In this document: one piece after another, positions 49,180 to 60,421 of the stretch
Position numbering within the stretch: position 1 is the first letter of the stretch
Layout: the number at the start of each line of letters is the position of its first letter
DNA from: Clitopilus passeckerianus
Lineage: Eukaryota; Basidiomycota; Agaricomycetes; Agaricales; Entolomataceae
DNA length: 64,000 nucleotides
Direction: 5' to 3'
Assembly: GCA_944990035.1 (NCBI GenBank)
Contig: CALYLX010000152.1
Span: 186,001-250,000 of the forward strand
Program-made: the position numbers and the translations under genes
The notes under the pieces: model-generated
Seen by the model: the letters and a program-made list of their open reading frames with translations, nothing else
Database searches by the model: none
What the model was told of the DNA's origin: nothing

Positions 49180-50687
49180 TCATATCGCGGCAACCTGCTC
49201 CTCCAGCCAGTCCCAAAGGGTCTTGCCTAGTTCTGGATCCTGTGCTGCCTTATGGGGCGACCTAACCTTTGCCCATGGCCCGAGGTACTAAAACACATTA
49301 CCTCTTGATTAGCTCTACGACAAAAGCATAATGAAGAAACGTATCATACCTTCCCAGAGTATACTTCCGTTTCGGTCGCCGTAGCAGCCCAAAGCGGCGT
49401 AATAGCACCTTTGGAAGGTGGGTGTATCTGTAACTGGCTCTGCCGTAGACAATGAGTTACTTCATCAAAAAGTTTCTGAGGTTGTTTGGTGACATACTAA
49501 TATCCATCGAAGTCCCGGCCTTGTTTTTGTATGTTCATACGTAATCGTAGTTCTCAAATTACCTGCAGCTGGGTGAGTTCATTTACTTGTCGATGAAATT
49601 ATAATATCCCACCAGGATTGACTGCAATAGAAACCAGACCGTCCTTCTCGTACCTCTTCGCGAGCTCGTTCGAGAGAATGATATTAGCCTAATTATTGAT
49701 AGTAAGCACAAACTGATGCAATATAATCAAGAAGCACTGACCAGCTTTGACTGAACGTACATCTCCGTGGTCGTCATTTTATCCCTGGACGGCCCACATT
49801 TGAACGTGGAGAAATCCGGGCCCTTAGCCTTCGAGAAATACTGAACGGCGGATGAGAGATGAACAACCCTTGGTCTTGCTCCGGACTCCGAAGTCGCTAA
49901 TAGAACCGGAAGAAGTAACTTCGTCAAGTAGAAATGACCTGTTTGCCTTCCGGGTTAGCCTGAAGCAATCGGTTGGGAGCGGGTACAGACCTAGGGTATG
50001 CACATGTATATGAGGGTCATACCCGTTACATTGGTTTTCCATGGAAGTTGTAAGCCCACTGCGAAGATCAAGCAGTTAGTAAACAGGGCGGAAAATCCGA
50101 TAAATGCACTCAACGCATTGTTGATTAAGACGTGAAGCTGCTTTTCCTTGCTAAAAAAAAGTATCTCAGAGGCTACAGTGCAGGACTCTCAGGATGTCGT
50201 TTACCTCATAAATTCGTTAGCAGCTGTTTTCACAGAAGACAGATCACCCAAGTCGAGCTCGATGAAGTGGGCACGTTTGCCGGTCAAAGCACGGAGCTCC
50301 TCGATCGCTTCTTCAGACTTCTGACGATTCCGGGATGCAATGTACACATTCGCATTCTTCATGAGAAGAACCTACACACAGCACAGCGATTGAGTATGTA
50401 TACTGGTGAAATTCCCGGGTCAGGCCTCTCTCACCTTGACGCATTCCTTCCCGATGCCTGCATTTCCTCCGGTGACAATCACCGTACGGCCAGTCTGGTC
50501 GGGCATTTGCTCAGGTAGCCACTTGGGGTCATCGATGAAATAACACTCTTTGAAGAGAGCTCTGAACTTGATGGAACGAAAGTCAGACCAGACACTGAGC
50601 CGTTTCCGGAACAACCGTAGGGCTTCACTAGCACGAATTTCGTCAGTTGGTTTTTCGTTCGGCCTGATGCGAAGGAACTCACGACAT
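49180..50687 (-). CDS. Short-chain dehydrogenase/reductase (copy D)
   Basis: Same short first exon, giving [20 protein letters not shown]. It has [108 protein letters not shown] and the end [15 protein letters not shown](P) site and YxxxK pair are intact. It differs more from A-C than they do from each other, and lacks the promoter block they share, so it may be the oldest copy of the series. The substrate is unknown. Confidence 0.85.
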
Positions 50688-50980
50688 CGTAATGATTGGT
50701 AGAAATAATGAACTCGTCGGTGCTTAAGTACCTGACGTGTACTCGTGCTGCATAAGCAGGCCCGTAGCAAGATGGATAACATTGAATAGAAAAGGAAGAC
50801 TGCAGCCGTGGTAGAGCGATCTTGAGAACGTTGCCTGATTCCAACTCTTTTGGCGTCTAGAGGCGTGATGGGCATCATGATCCGAATACGATGCCGAACC
50901 AATGCTCCCTTACCGTCAACAACCCTCTGGAGATGTGGGGGCACAACAAATGCCGTATGACAGCGTATGGTGGAGAGAAG

Positions 50981-51513
50981 TCAAACTTGCTTACTGGTCG
51001 GTTTTACAATCGCCGGCGGCTGTTCTTGGTGGGTTTCGTTGGATAGGCTCAGTCGAATGGTCGCCTGGCATAATTCGAGGACTCGACGGAACGAGGCTAT
51101 CCGAATCTCGGCCAACTTGGCCATGATCTTAGCCTTGACATCTTTGAGCCACTCCTTGCGTTCCTTGATCTGCTTCTCGCATTCTGCCTTCGACATGCCC
51201 TTTGGCGAAGGAGGCCTACTACCACGAGCTCGAGGCGAGGGGGACCTGCCGGCACGGACGACGAGGACGTGAGAGATGTCCTCAGAACGGATGCCGAGTG
51301 CCGTGAGATCCCTGGCGAGAATGCCCATGCCGTCGTCGGCGTAGGTACGAGCGATGTAGCGGTTGGTAGAGGGAGCGTATTCGCGAGCGCTGAGACTCCA
51401 TGGTCGTTGGCGATTGCGCGAGCGACGAGAGTCTCGATCGCGTCGTCGTAGGAGTATGCACACGCAGACATGGCGGCACTGACGGCGAGCAAAACGGCAG
51501 CACGGATGGACAC
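50981..51513 (-). pseudogene. Small secreted protein gene, possibly decayed (start codon and frame disturbed)
   Basis: One frame from 51513 encodes a signal-peptide-like SIRAAVLLAVSAAMSACAYS. A second frame continues with REYAPSTNRYIARTYADDG, MGILARDLTALGIRSEDISH, a Ser/Pro/Arg-rich linker and a charged end (MSKAECEKQIKERKEWLKDV). This layout, signal peptide then RDY/ARD-type repeats then a basic tail, is common in basidiomycete small secreted proteins. The expected ATG at 51513 is GTG. The two frames join either through a 74-nt GT-AG intron (GTGTGC to CTCAG) or through a frameshift. A TATA-like element (GGTATAAATG on the minus strand, near 51700) suggests a recent promoter. Confidence 0.45.
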
Positions 51514-52320
51514 TATTATAACTGTGTTTCTGCAAAGGCAAGAAGTCTAATCAGTCGTCCGCTATGGTTTGCATAAACCTTGGACGTACTAAGTAGATAG
51601 AAACTGACGACCGGCGTAATTGGAGAGTGAGATGCGTAAGTGGGCTGAGTGGCTTTCTTCCAGAGGTGCAGCTGTTTCGAGAACCAGGAGGTGGGCATTT
51701 ATACCTGAAAGTCAGCCATAGTTCCAGTTCTGGACATCGGTCTAGCCTTCTGGCCATGGTGCCGATTCTTCAGGCTCAGCGCTCAGGTGCAGCCATCCTA
51801 CATACCAATACAATTCTCAAAAATACCTCTGCGATCAGCATGCAGACAGATCATGTCCGATAAATGGAACAGGGGTACGTATCTTTAATTGCATTGCGGG
51901 AGCGACATGCGAAAACGGCAGTGATAACTGGCGGGAGAGGGAGAGTCTTGGGCAAGATACAAGGTTCTCCCGAAAATCTCAAGTCGTGAAAGAGTTTGAA
52001 AGCCATTCGCCAGCAATCAATCCAATGCACCACGACGAGAACACCATTGGTGACTACGTACCCAGTAAGAGGTTTTATTCCGATTGATCGTGTAATCCAA
52101 GTCTGGGGGCAATCAGGTTTAAACACGGCCAGATGATAGCACAGGGTTGACCATAGAAATCGAATAATAAATCGGAAGGATGGCACTATGCGGCTATGCC
52201 GATGCTCATCCACGCGCGAGTCGGCGCAGCGCTGATGCTTGAGGTTCCTTTAACCAAGCGATTGAATAGTCCACGGATGACTCTGGCCGAAAGCTATATT
52301 TGCATATCTATCCATCTAAC
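51514..52320. other. intergenic region
   Basis: Apart from the TATA-like element near 51700 (-) nothing is recognised. It separates the degraded secreted protein gene from the 3' end of the next gene. Confidence 0.5.
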
Positions 52321-54408
52321 TCACAGCTCATACGGCATAACCTTCCTGACACATCTCGGCTGAGGATCCAGCCAGTCCACCTCTGGGTCTCCTTCGTGTT
52401 GGCCATTTTTAGCCCTATCATCGCTATCCTGTACTATTTTCGTGGCGGGGGTGTGCGCAGGAATCGGATCCAGGAGAGGCCACGTAGGAAGATAGCACAT
52501 TTCCTGCGACAAACAAAGTAGCGTGTCAGCATCCTGATCAGAAAAGCCATGCGCAGAACGATCCACCTCTGAGCCACACGCAGGGCGACATTTCACCCAT
52601 ACACTCCAGTCCAACCAACGCATCAAAGACTCTACCTCATCCTTCCAATCTCCAAGCAACTTCTCAATCTCTGGGAAGGACACCGCTGATTTCGCTTGTT
52701 GGCTTGAGGAAAGCGCAGAATCGAGTCCTATCTCAACGCCTTGTGTCCACATCTTCGTAGTCACCCTACAAATCTCCTTGTTTGTATGAAAGATCGATTC
52801 GCGCATGAGGACCTCCGAGCTGGTCAACTCGACGTCGGGAGAGAATAGGTATTTAGTGAACGCGGTCGAGCAGAGCCTGAATACGGGAGAAGCCCAGGTT
52901 GAGTTGCCTGTCTGGCCTTTAGAGGAGGGAGGAGTAACGGATGTCGTGATGTAAGGTGTAAGAATGAAGCGCAGAATGGTCTGGACTTTCTGAGCTACCA
53001 ATTTGAGGTCGTTTCTTGACATAGGGGTAGGTTCATGAGAGTCCACATCGAATAAATCCCTGATCGTCTCTAACCTCTCCGCATACCGATCCATTACGGT
53101 ATGGAATAGACCTTTCCAGTCGACATTACTGGTAGTCAACCTGGGAGTGGATATATTCCGCAGAGCCTTTCTCGCTCTTCCAACATCTTCTTCAGAAATA
53201 CCACGAATTCTATGTTCCCAGCGTGTCTGATTTACACGTTGATGCACTAAGCTCGGAATGAGCTTCGTATCGTAGAAGCTGAGGAGACGAGACAGGTCGA
53301 GGTTAATCCTTGTCTCTCCGGGGAAAGAATTGTGCCACGAGCCAGCCTGGATGAGAGAAGTCATGACAGGGCTTGGTGGTGGGTCTTCGGTATCGACTGG
53401 GAAGTCGAAGGATGGAAGAGGTAACGAGGTGACTAGCCTAGTACCAGCGTTGAAGTCGCAAAGCATCACTTCACTAATGAAGACACCATCAATATTGACA
53501 ACGCTGGCAGGATCTGAAAGGAAAACACTTACAACGACATCTGCATCCTCACGAACCCATCGAACCCACCTCCGTCCTCAACCTCCGAACCACCCCTTCC
53601 CCACTTTCCGCACATTTCCTGGATCCGTTGATCATCGCGAGTAATCATATCTTCTCGCACCCTGCCCCAAAGCAAAAAATCCTGGCTGTCGAGCGTACCC
53701 CCAGCCTTCTGCATCACAGGGAACCTTGCTTCCCCTGCCACTCCTGAACGAGTTTCATTTTCTTTCGGCTTGCGATTCCTGAGCAGAAGAGGGAGCTTCG
53801 CCGCGCTGCTACCGTCGAAATACAACACCCTAAGGGGCCGTGTAGTCGTGAACGTGAGATGCCAACACGATTCCGAGTTTGGCCTGGTCGAGTTGTTGTT
53901 GACAGCTCGTCGGCGAATAGACAAGTCAGAGGGACCGGCCAGATCCGCGGGGAAACAAAACCCAGTAAAGAGGTACGAATGTTCCGGGTCTAAAGCAACC
54001 CATTCGGGACCTTGGGGAGGACTGGGGAAATGACTGCCGTGATAGAGCAACGTTCCTGCTGGGATGGTGCCAGGAACTACATTGTGGCCTAGTCGACTCG
54101 TCAGTCAGTTGAGGTATGCTGAAAGATACATTGGGTAGCTTACCGTTTCTATATCTCGTATTTGGCCATCGTTGGAGCAATGATGCTACGGAGTCGAAAA
54201 CAAGATTGTGACTCGTGTTTGCTGACGGGCGTTCAGCAGCCAGCAGGTTCCATGAGGAATCAACGTCCGACTGCAAATGTGGGGGCTGTTGTATAGGAGT
54301 GGGCTCATCGCTTAAAAGCTCGTTCAAGGTAAATGGGGCTTGTCGAGCATGTACACTAGCACAGAGACCGGCCAGAACAGCTAGTGGCAGCCATTGAGTG
54401 ATGTTCAT
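52321..54408 (-). CDS. Large secreted or ER-lumen protein of unknown function
   Basis: It starts MNITQWLPLAVLAGLCASVH, a clear signal peptide, followed by ARQAPFTLNELLSD. Later exons give GTIPAGTLLYHGSHFPSPP, PEHSYLFTGFCFPADLAGPS, TTTRPLRVLYFDGSSAAKLP, LDSQDFLLWGRV, VVNIDGVFISEVMLCDFNAG and a long helical region with several N-glycosylation sequons. It ends VRKVMPYEL. The block RVLYFDGSSAAK plus SQD recurs in uncharacterised agaricomycete proteins that I recognise but cannot name. Four or five cysteines occur near the end (VKCRPACG, TLLCLSQEMC). No membrane anchor is obvious. Function is unknown. Confidence 0.7.
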
Positions 54409-54871
54409 TGTTTTCTCTCCTGTGAGCGCCTTAACGATTCAAAATTCCGTGACCAAGAATTGAAAGGTTTTGCGAGAAAGGTGCCTCGCTGCAGGGGGCG
54501 TTTGGATGCTGTGATAAGAACAAGTTGAACATGTCGAGCCTGTCCATGATTGCGACTTGAGGTCGGCAGCAAAAGGAAAGTGGCTCCATCATGAGAGGCC
54601 CGGAGTGGCAGTGTTGATGGAAATCTTCTGATATCTGATAAGATTGCCCTTGGCATCTCCGTTCCTGTCACCGACTGTGTTGACGCCTGAACAACTGGAT
54701 GGTCTGGAGGGTGCATGAAATAAAGGCATCGTCCTTTTCATAAAGTCATAAAGTCATCTAATCGTAATTCGTGATATGAGTCATGACATGCATCCGGATT
54801 ATACAGAAAACAACTCCTGCAACATTCCAGCAACAGCCCATTTCTTTCCTCCTTCCCTATACCGACGTCCG
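54409..54871. other. intergenic region
   Basis: Between the start of the secreted-protein gene (-) and the 3' end of ELO-2 (-). No gene is seen. Confidence 0.55.
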
Positions 54872-56024
54872 TCATTGCTTAGTCGTACCATTAACGCCCT
54901 GATGACCATGCGGATCCCCATTAGCAACCTTTTCTGCGTACGTTACTCCCCTCCGAGATGATTTCAGCGACTTGTACGTGTCGAAGTAAAACTTGATGAA
55001 CAGCAAAAGATAGCTTGTCAACACCGCGCATCCGCTCAACGCAGCTCCAAGGGATCCTGCACAATCCCCAGGAGTAGGAAGACCAGGGAAGTAGCGGTAG
55101 GAAACTCCGGCGTAAGCTAAGAGGGCAATCCGTGAGCCAAGGTCAACTGAGGGCTGATCAACACGTACTGCCAGCGTATACGAGGGTTAAGTCGATCAGG
55201 AATTGGGTGATTTGCATTGATGTAAGATACTTCTTCCACCATATCTTAGCGCCGCCTGCGGAGGCGTAATAGTAGTAATCTATATGCGTACATGATCAGT
55301 TCTAGAACACCTGGGCATTGGAAGAAAACCTACACATTGCGACATGGACAAGCAGGTTTAGTGATATAATAGCCCACGACTGTAAAAGTCAGCATATGAA
55401 GTCCGGAGGAGTTGGACGCGCTTACAATGCTTGTTCGTCCCTTAAGTTGGATATAACACAGAACAGCCGTAGCTGAATGGTGGAATACATGCAAGAACGC
55501 TGGAAAGAAATGGTCAGACCCAATATATGTGGTTCTAGTCGACGACGAATCCGTACTGAGTGGCTTCTTCTTGGCAGCCAGGAAAATCGTATCGAGTAGT
55601 TCCAGGTACTTGAAGAAATAATTGAGAATGTAGTAGGCTTCCATCTTCTACGTAGCTGGAGTCAGCTTACTAGGCCCTTAGCATACTCTGTAAAACTCAC
55701 CGGAGTGTATGCCTCTTCCGCACACAATGCGTACCACAGTCCATGTCTCCACAAAATCGGCGCAATCTCCTCAACCATGAGGGCCAACAACCAAAGACTG
55801 CCAGCGCTCAGAACGACATTGTGTATCCGAAACAGGGTGTTCAACTTGTACGGCTGCTGGTTCCTCAAGAACGTCCTGAGCCCAAAGACGACCGCGAGAT
55901 ACGCAATGAGCGTTCCCGCTACCGAGACGTCCGTCGAGAAAGGCGTTTGTCCAGGCGTGAAGGTCGTTAGCCAAGGCGGAAGGCTGGGGCGCATATAGTC
56001 AGGTATCATGGTGACGAGAGGCAT
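54872..56024 (-). CDS. ELO-family very-long-chain fatty acid elongase (copy 2)
   Basis: Starts MPLVTMIPDYMRPSLPPWLT and ends DPHGHQGVNGTTKQ. It has YILNYFFKYLELLDTIFLAA, then FLHVFHHSATAVLCYIQLKG with the catalytic HVFHH box, WWKKYLTSMQIT-like sequence and PGLPTPGDCAGSLGAALSGC. At least six hydrophobic segments fit an ER multi-pass enzyme. It is a clear paralogue of the gene at 16529, sharing GQTPFSTDVSV/GKSPFSTYGSV and KLNTLFRIHN/KLNAIFRLHN. The predicted activity is condensation of malonyl-CoA with long acyl-CoA. Confidence 0.9.
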
Positions 56025-56590
56025 GTCGGGAGTGTTAGGAAGGAAAGAAAGGTGCTTGTCGGCTTAGACATGCAGGATGCTCTTCGATGGAACCGAAATT
56101 GCCGTTGGCTGACGGAATCGGGATTAGCGGGCAAATTCTTGCAAATTCCTCAAAGACGCGACGCGTCACACTCGATATCACGCGTTTTTGCTGAGACTAG
56201 TCTCCGTTTGGGCATTCGCTTGCCTCGCTTGGACGTTGCTCGGTTTCAATGTCGCAGCCAAGTCGTAGCTATACCTTTCCTCTGCGAATCGCTCCTCGCT
56301 CGGCGGACTTTCTGGAGGACGTAGCTTTTCCTGCATCCTATCAGTTGGCTTCAATGCTGCGGCTTCAGATACGACGCCATGGAGCTGACACACTTGAGTG
56401 CTGTCATCCTCGATTTGCGATTGCCTCCAGCGGCAATGGACCGGGGCACCTACTTCATAGTTTACCAAAATACCTGACGAATAACGGAAACGTCAGCGGA
56501 ACACTCTTCCTGATCATCGTGGCTATGAATAACACATACTACAGCAAAGGAACCGCACAAGTACAATGGAAAGATTACCAAAGGCCCAAC
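56025..56590. other. intergenic region
   Basis: Upstream of ELO-2 (-) and downstream of the HNH-type gene (-). Open frames on the plus strand are not supported by any family feature. Confidence 0.5.
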
Positions 56591-58034
56591 TCAAATCATG
56601 ACCGCAGCCCGACCACAAATCATCAACTTCGCACTCAAAACTTCACAAAAGTGTGTCCGATCATCTTTCTCCCCCTCAGCCTCTCGTTCCGGACCAACAT
56701 CAAACCCCAAACCACCTCGTCCCTTGGCACATAAGATCCTCCGAACCCTCTCGCTCGTACTCTCCGCTCCGAGAAACGACAATGTCCGCCGTCTTACGCG
56801 AATTTGCTTAGGATGTGGAATAGCAATCTCCTCCGTGGGCGACTCCAGCGGCTGATTAGCTTCTGCCATCAGCCGTGCGATGAGGGCTCGGGCACCGCTC
56901 TCCTGCAGGGCGCACGCGATCTCGTAACGTAGGTTGCAGAGGAGTGGGTGGGGGTAGTCTAGGCGGCCGTGTCGTTCCTCTATAGGTGACGAACAGGGGT
57001 CGGAGAGGCCGCGGCCGAAATGGATGGTGCTACCGTCGTTGTGGATTGAGGGTATTGATTGGTTGCCTAGGTCTGGCGTGATTGTTCGGAGGACGTACGG
57101 GTCGTTGTAGGAATCATAATCTGGGGTAATTGTGAGGTGTGGTAAAGCGTCGAGATACTGGATACCCAAGAGGCCCTCTTTGAAAGTCTGGGAGGCGTCC
57201 GCTTGAAGGGCGAGGGAATTCATGATGGTGGTATCATCTCTTGTGGAGGCAAGGTCCTGGATGAGTGCTTGGGTATCGGAACTGGATAATATTTTGATAT
57301 ATGCCAGCGTCTCAGGCTGAGTGTATACAGTCAGTTCAGTGTATTGTTCAATTCGATTCAAAAAATTACGGACCTTCTCAAAGATGGACGTGGGTATAAT
57401 GTGCGTAAGCACTGGTTCATTTCTTCCGGGCTCTTCAAGAGTGGTCCCGTAGAACGTGATGTCTGTGAGAGGGCAGCACGTCCCATCTCTCTTTAGGACC
57501 TAACAGAAGTCACATTTGAGTAAGTGTGAGGACACTGAACGAATGGCAACACCGACTCGGAGCAATTCAGCTGCTTTCTTTGCTTCTTCATCTTCGTCGA
57601 GAGCAACGGGAAATGGATGAGGAACCTCCGGTATACCAACTGCAAGTTGGGAATTAGGATAGGTGGAGGCGGAAACGAAAGTGATACCACATACAAGCCA
57701 GTCCAACATGAGTGAAGGTCGCAGCCGCCAGTTCGTTCAATGCTGAGCAGTCTGAGTCCAAGAGGGTCTCCACAATATCCTCCTCATGTTCAAGCACCGT
57801 ATCGCCATCTAAAGCCATCCCTTCTCCGGCATCTCTAATAGCTTTCCAAACTTCTTCAGCCAATGCACCTCCCAGGCGATACGACGTTCCAACAAGCTCA
57901 GCGAGGAGCCTGTAAGAGCCAACTTTGACATCAAGCTCAAAGTCCGGATGCGTCGTTCGTGAAGGCTTTGCTTGCTTCTTCTCAGCTTGAAGAGCACCGA
58001 GTTTCATGAGAATATCCTGCGCTGCTTTTTCCAT
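56591..58034 (-). CDS. HNH-nuclease-type protein of basidiomycetes
   Basis: Starts MEKAAQDILMKLGALQAEKK. Splicing (GTATGT to TTGCAG and GTGTCC to TGTTAG) yields LLRVGVAIRSVLKRDGTCCP, LTDITFYG, PVLTHIIPTSIFEK, IMNSLALQADASQTFKEG and LPHLTITPDYDSYN. The order RDGxCC...LTHIIP...N...LxxDxxxxF is that of the fungal HNH_2-type domain (usually RDGYRCxxTG...AHIIP...NGLxLxxDxHxxFD). The first CxxxG pair and the final His are altered (CCPLTD, ADASQTF), so catalysis may be lost. A charged C-terminal region follows. A 57-nt in-frame segment after SIFEK (GTCCGT to CTCAG) is probably an intron. The role is unknown. Confidence 0.62.
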
Positions 58035-58423
58035 CTTGTTCCAACGTTGTCATTCAGCTGCAACAACCACCCGACGACACCAGTGAACCTGTGGGATTTT
58101 CTACCTTTTTCAAAGAGCTCCGAGTCCAGTCACAGAGCAAGCCGAAGGAAGAGTCCAGGTTCGAGAGTAGGAGCAAGTGCGGCTGGTGGTGCGATTCATT
58201 CTCAAGAGGGGATCGTCTCATGACCACAACCTTGGGAGCTTCGGATTGGCGTCGGATCCAATCTTTCGGAGACTTTGTGCTTACACAATGCCATCAAAAC
58301 CGGGTTCAGCTTGAGATGCCGGCCTTCAAGCATCTTCTGTAGGGACACCATGCCACTACACGAGGACTTAGGTTACTGCTGGACAACGACCAATAAAACC
58401 TCTAAAGCGACGTAACACCAGAG
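58035..58423. other. divergent intergenic region
   Basis: Between the HNH-type gene start (-) and the F-box gene start (+). It should carry both promoters. No TATA box is evident. Confidence 0.55.
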
Positions 58424-59938
58424 ATGGAGAACACCGAAAACTCACGGTCGAAGCCAGATGGTACGACATCTTCAGAAATGTACCGAACGATTGCTGATCT
58501 AGCTCGTCTGTTTCCAGCCGACCCGACTGGCTTTGACCTCCCGTTTCCCATACGGAATCTGCCTCTAGAGATCCTTGGAGAGGTTCTCAAATGTCTTCAA
58601 AACTTTGACGAAGGCTTTCCGCCCTCCATGTCCCTTGTTTGTTCGACATGGAGACAGGTTATCTTGAATACACCGAACCTCTGGACATACATACGCATAA
58701 CTTCAGCTGAAGGGAGCTTCGATGCTGCTCAGCTGTTTCTTAAACGCGCTGGACCCACCCTTCCGCTGTGCGTAATATTCCACGAATGGGACAGAGAGCG
58801 ACATACAGAACGGCCTACAATCAGACTCGATTGGCTAGAGCCTCACAGACCACGTATCCAGAAGCTCTCGGTATCCCTGAAACGGTGGAAGTACCAGTGG
58901 CCACTTGATCCTGAAAAGCGCATCCCCATCATTCCAGGCGACCGTTTCGACAACCTTGAAGAGCTGGACTTAGACCTCACAACTGGGGATTGGCCGACTG
59001 TCAAGTGCGCACTCTTGAAGGCGACGACAAAGACTCCGCGTCTATGGAAACTTAGGATTAAAGAGATGTCTCTGCCTCCTTCTGATATTCCGATACCCAT
59101 GGACCGAATCACACATCTCACCTTGGAGCATATGAACCCATCATTCAATCTTCGACAACTACTCGATTTTCTCTCATCGTACACCCACCTCCAATCCGTG
59201 ATCCTCGCCCAGTCCACTCGTGCATACCCTCCCTCTGGCAACGAATATACGGGCGGAGTAGTAGAGCTCGAGGAACATTTAGCTCATGGGGTAACTCCCG
59301 AAGACGATCGAATCACCCTTCCTGCCCTTGAAGTACTACATATTGACGTATCCCTGGGCACAAAGTGGCTTCTAGAACGCCTTACATTACCTGCGCTGCA
59401 GGAGCTACGCATAGACCGGGCTGTTGCCTGGGAACAATCATTCATAGACTTGGCAACTCGCTCTGCCTTCCCCCTGCAGCATTTCTGTATGGTGAGATGC
59501 AAGTGGGCTCTGGGCCCATATAAGGGTGAAAATGCTAAAGAACAACAAGTCATATCCGTTCTGAAAGCCGCACCCACCATTCAGACGCTCCGAGTATCCG
59601 ACTCGCTCTTCCTCAGCAAACATCTTGTAGGCAAGCTACAACGCTTACCAGCCTTGGACCCTCTTCTGGGACCTAGCCTTCAACATCTTTGGATCACGGA
59701 AACGGCAGCCAATACTGTGAGTCGAGGTGACGTAGAGGCAGATGAGGAAAACGTCCTACAAATGCTCGATTCAAGGCAACCTGGAGGTGGCGCGGCTCGG
59801 ATGCAAACTCGAGGCTCGCGTTTTGTCGTTTATCATACCGGTTCCCCCTCCATTCCCGTTCAAGTGATGTCGTTACAGGATACATATTCTCGATACAATG
59901 GGGCCGAGTATGCCATTTCTCGACACATTTTTTTTTGA
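58424..59938 (+). CDS. F-box protein, single exon
   Basis: One uninterrupted frame of 504 residues. After MENTENSRSKPDGTTSSEMY, an F-box follows at about residues 45-90: LPLEILGEVLKCLQNFDEGF, then MSLVCSTWRQVILNTPNLWT, which fits the basidiomycete F-box (L-P-x-E-I-L, then W-R-x-x-x-x-x-x-P-x-L-W). The rest has leucine-rich-like spacing (RIQKLSVSLK, NLEELDLDLTTGD, RLWKLRIKEM, ALEVLHIDVSLG, ALQELRIDRA, TIQTLRVSDS, LQHLWITETAA). It is likely an SCF adaptor with unknown target. The C-terminus ends YAISRHIFF, and this end recurs in a stranded copy at 60150-60282. Confidence 0.85.
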   Translation: MENTENSRSKPDGTTSSEMYRTIADLARLFPADPTGFDLPFPIRNLPLEILGEVLKCLQNFDEGFPPSMSLVCSTWRQVILNTPNLWTYIRITSAEGSFDAAQLFLKRAGPTLPLCVIFHEWDRERHTERPTIRLDWLEPHRPRIQKLSVSLKRWKYQWPLDPEKRIPIIPGDRFDNLEELDLDLTTGDWPTVKCALLKATTKTPRLWKLRIKEMSLPPSDIPIPMDRITHLTLEHMNPSFNLRQLLDFLSSYTHLQSVILAQSTRAYPPSGNEYTGGVVELEEHLAHGVTPEDDRITLPALEVLHIDVSLGTKWLLERLTLPALQELRIDRAVAWEQSFIDLATRSAFPLQHFCMVRCKWALGPYKGENAKEQQVISVLKAAPTIQTLRVSDSLFLSKHLVGKLQRLPALDPLLGPSLQHLWITETAANTVSRGDVEADEENVLQMLDSRQPGGGAARMQTRGSRFVVYHTGSPSIPVQVMSLQDTYSRYNGAEYAISRHIFF

Positions 59939-60149
59939 ATTCTTTCGAACTACCTTTAAGGATACGATACATCATTTCTTGAAACTTTGCGTATTCAGTA
60001 CTGCAATCCCCAATCCCCTTTGTCTTTAAACATTTCTTTGTTGCGGTTCAGTCGGAGGTGACATAGAGAGAATTGTCGGTTATTTGCGAGACCACGTTTA
60101 CGTTGTCCTGTCACAATCAACCATAGCCGTTTGGTCCTGAGCTAGCTAT

Positions 60150-60282
60150 CAGAGAGGGGAAAGGTTCAGGGTTCATTACCTATCATTCTGAACCTCCCTC
60201 CGTTGAGACAATGTCTCTGAAGGAGCTCTATCTTCGATACAAAGGGGCTGATTATGCCATTTCTCGGCATATTTTCTTTTAA
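60150..60282 (+). pseudogene. Stranded 3' end of a second F-box gene copy
   Basis: The frame ending at 60282 reads GFITYHSEPPSVETMSLKEL, then YLRYKGADYAISRHIFF and a stop. The F-box gene upstream ends RFVVYHTGSPSIP...MSLQD, YSRYNGAEYAISRHIFF and stop. The two therefore share their last 35-40 residues with several substitutions, which implies an old duplication of which only the 3' end remains (or of which the rest has decayed beyond recognition). Confidence 0.75.
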
Positions 60283-60421
60283 CTTCCATTAAGCACTGGC
60301 ATTTGTACAGACGCGGACAAGAGTAATTAGAAGTTGTCATTATATGATCTAGTGGAGGGTGGTTTTGTGCTCACAAGTGAAATGTTCCATATAAACTTTC
60401 GGAATAATCGAGGAGAAACGG

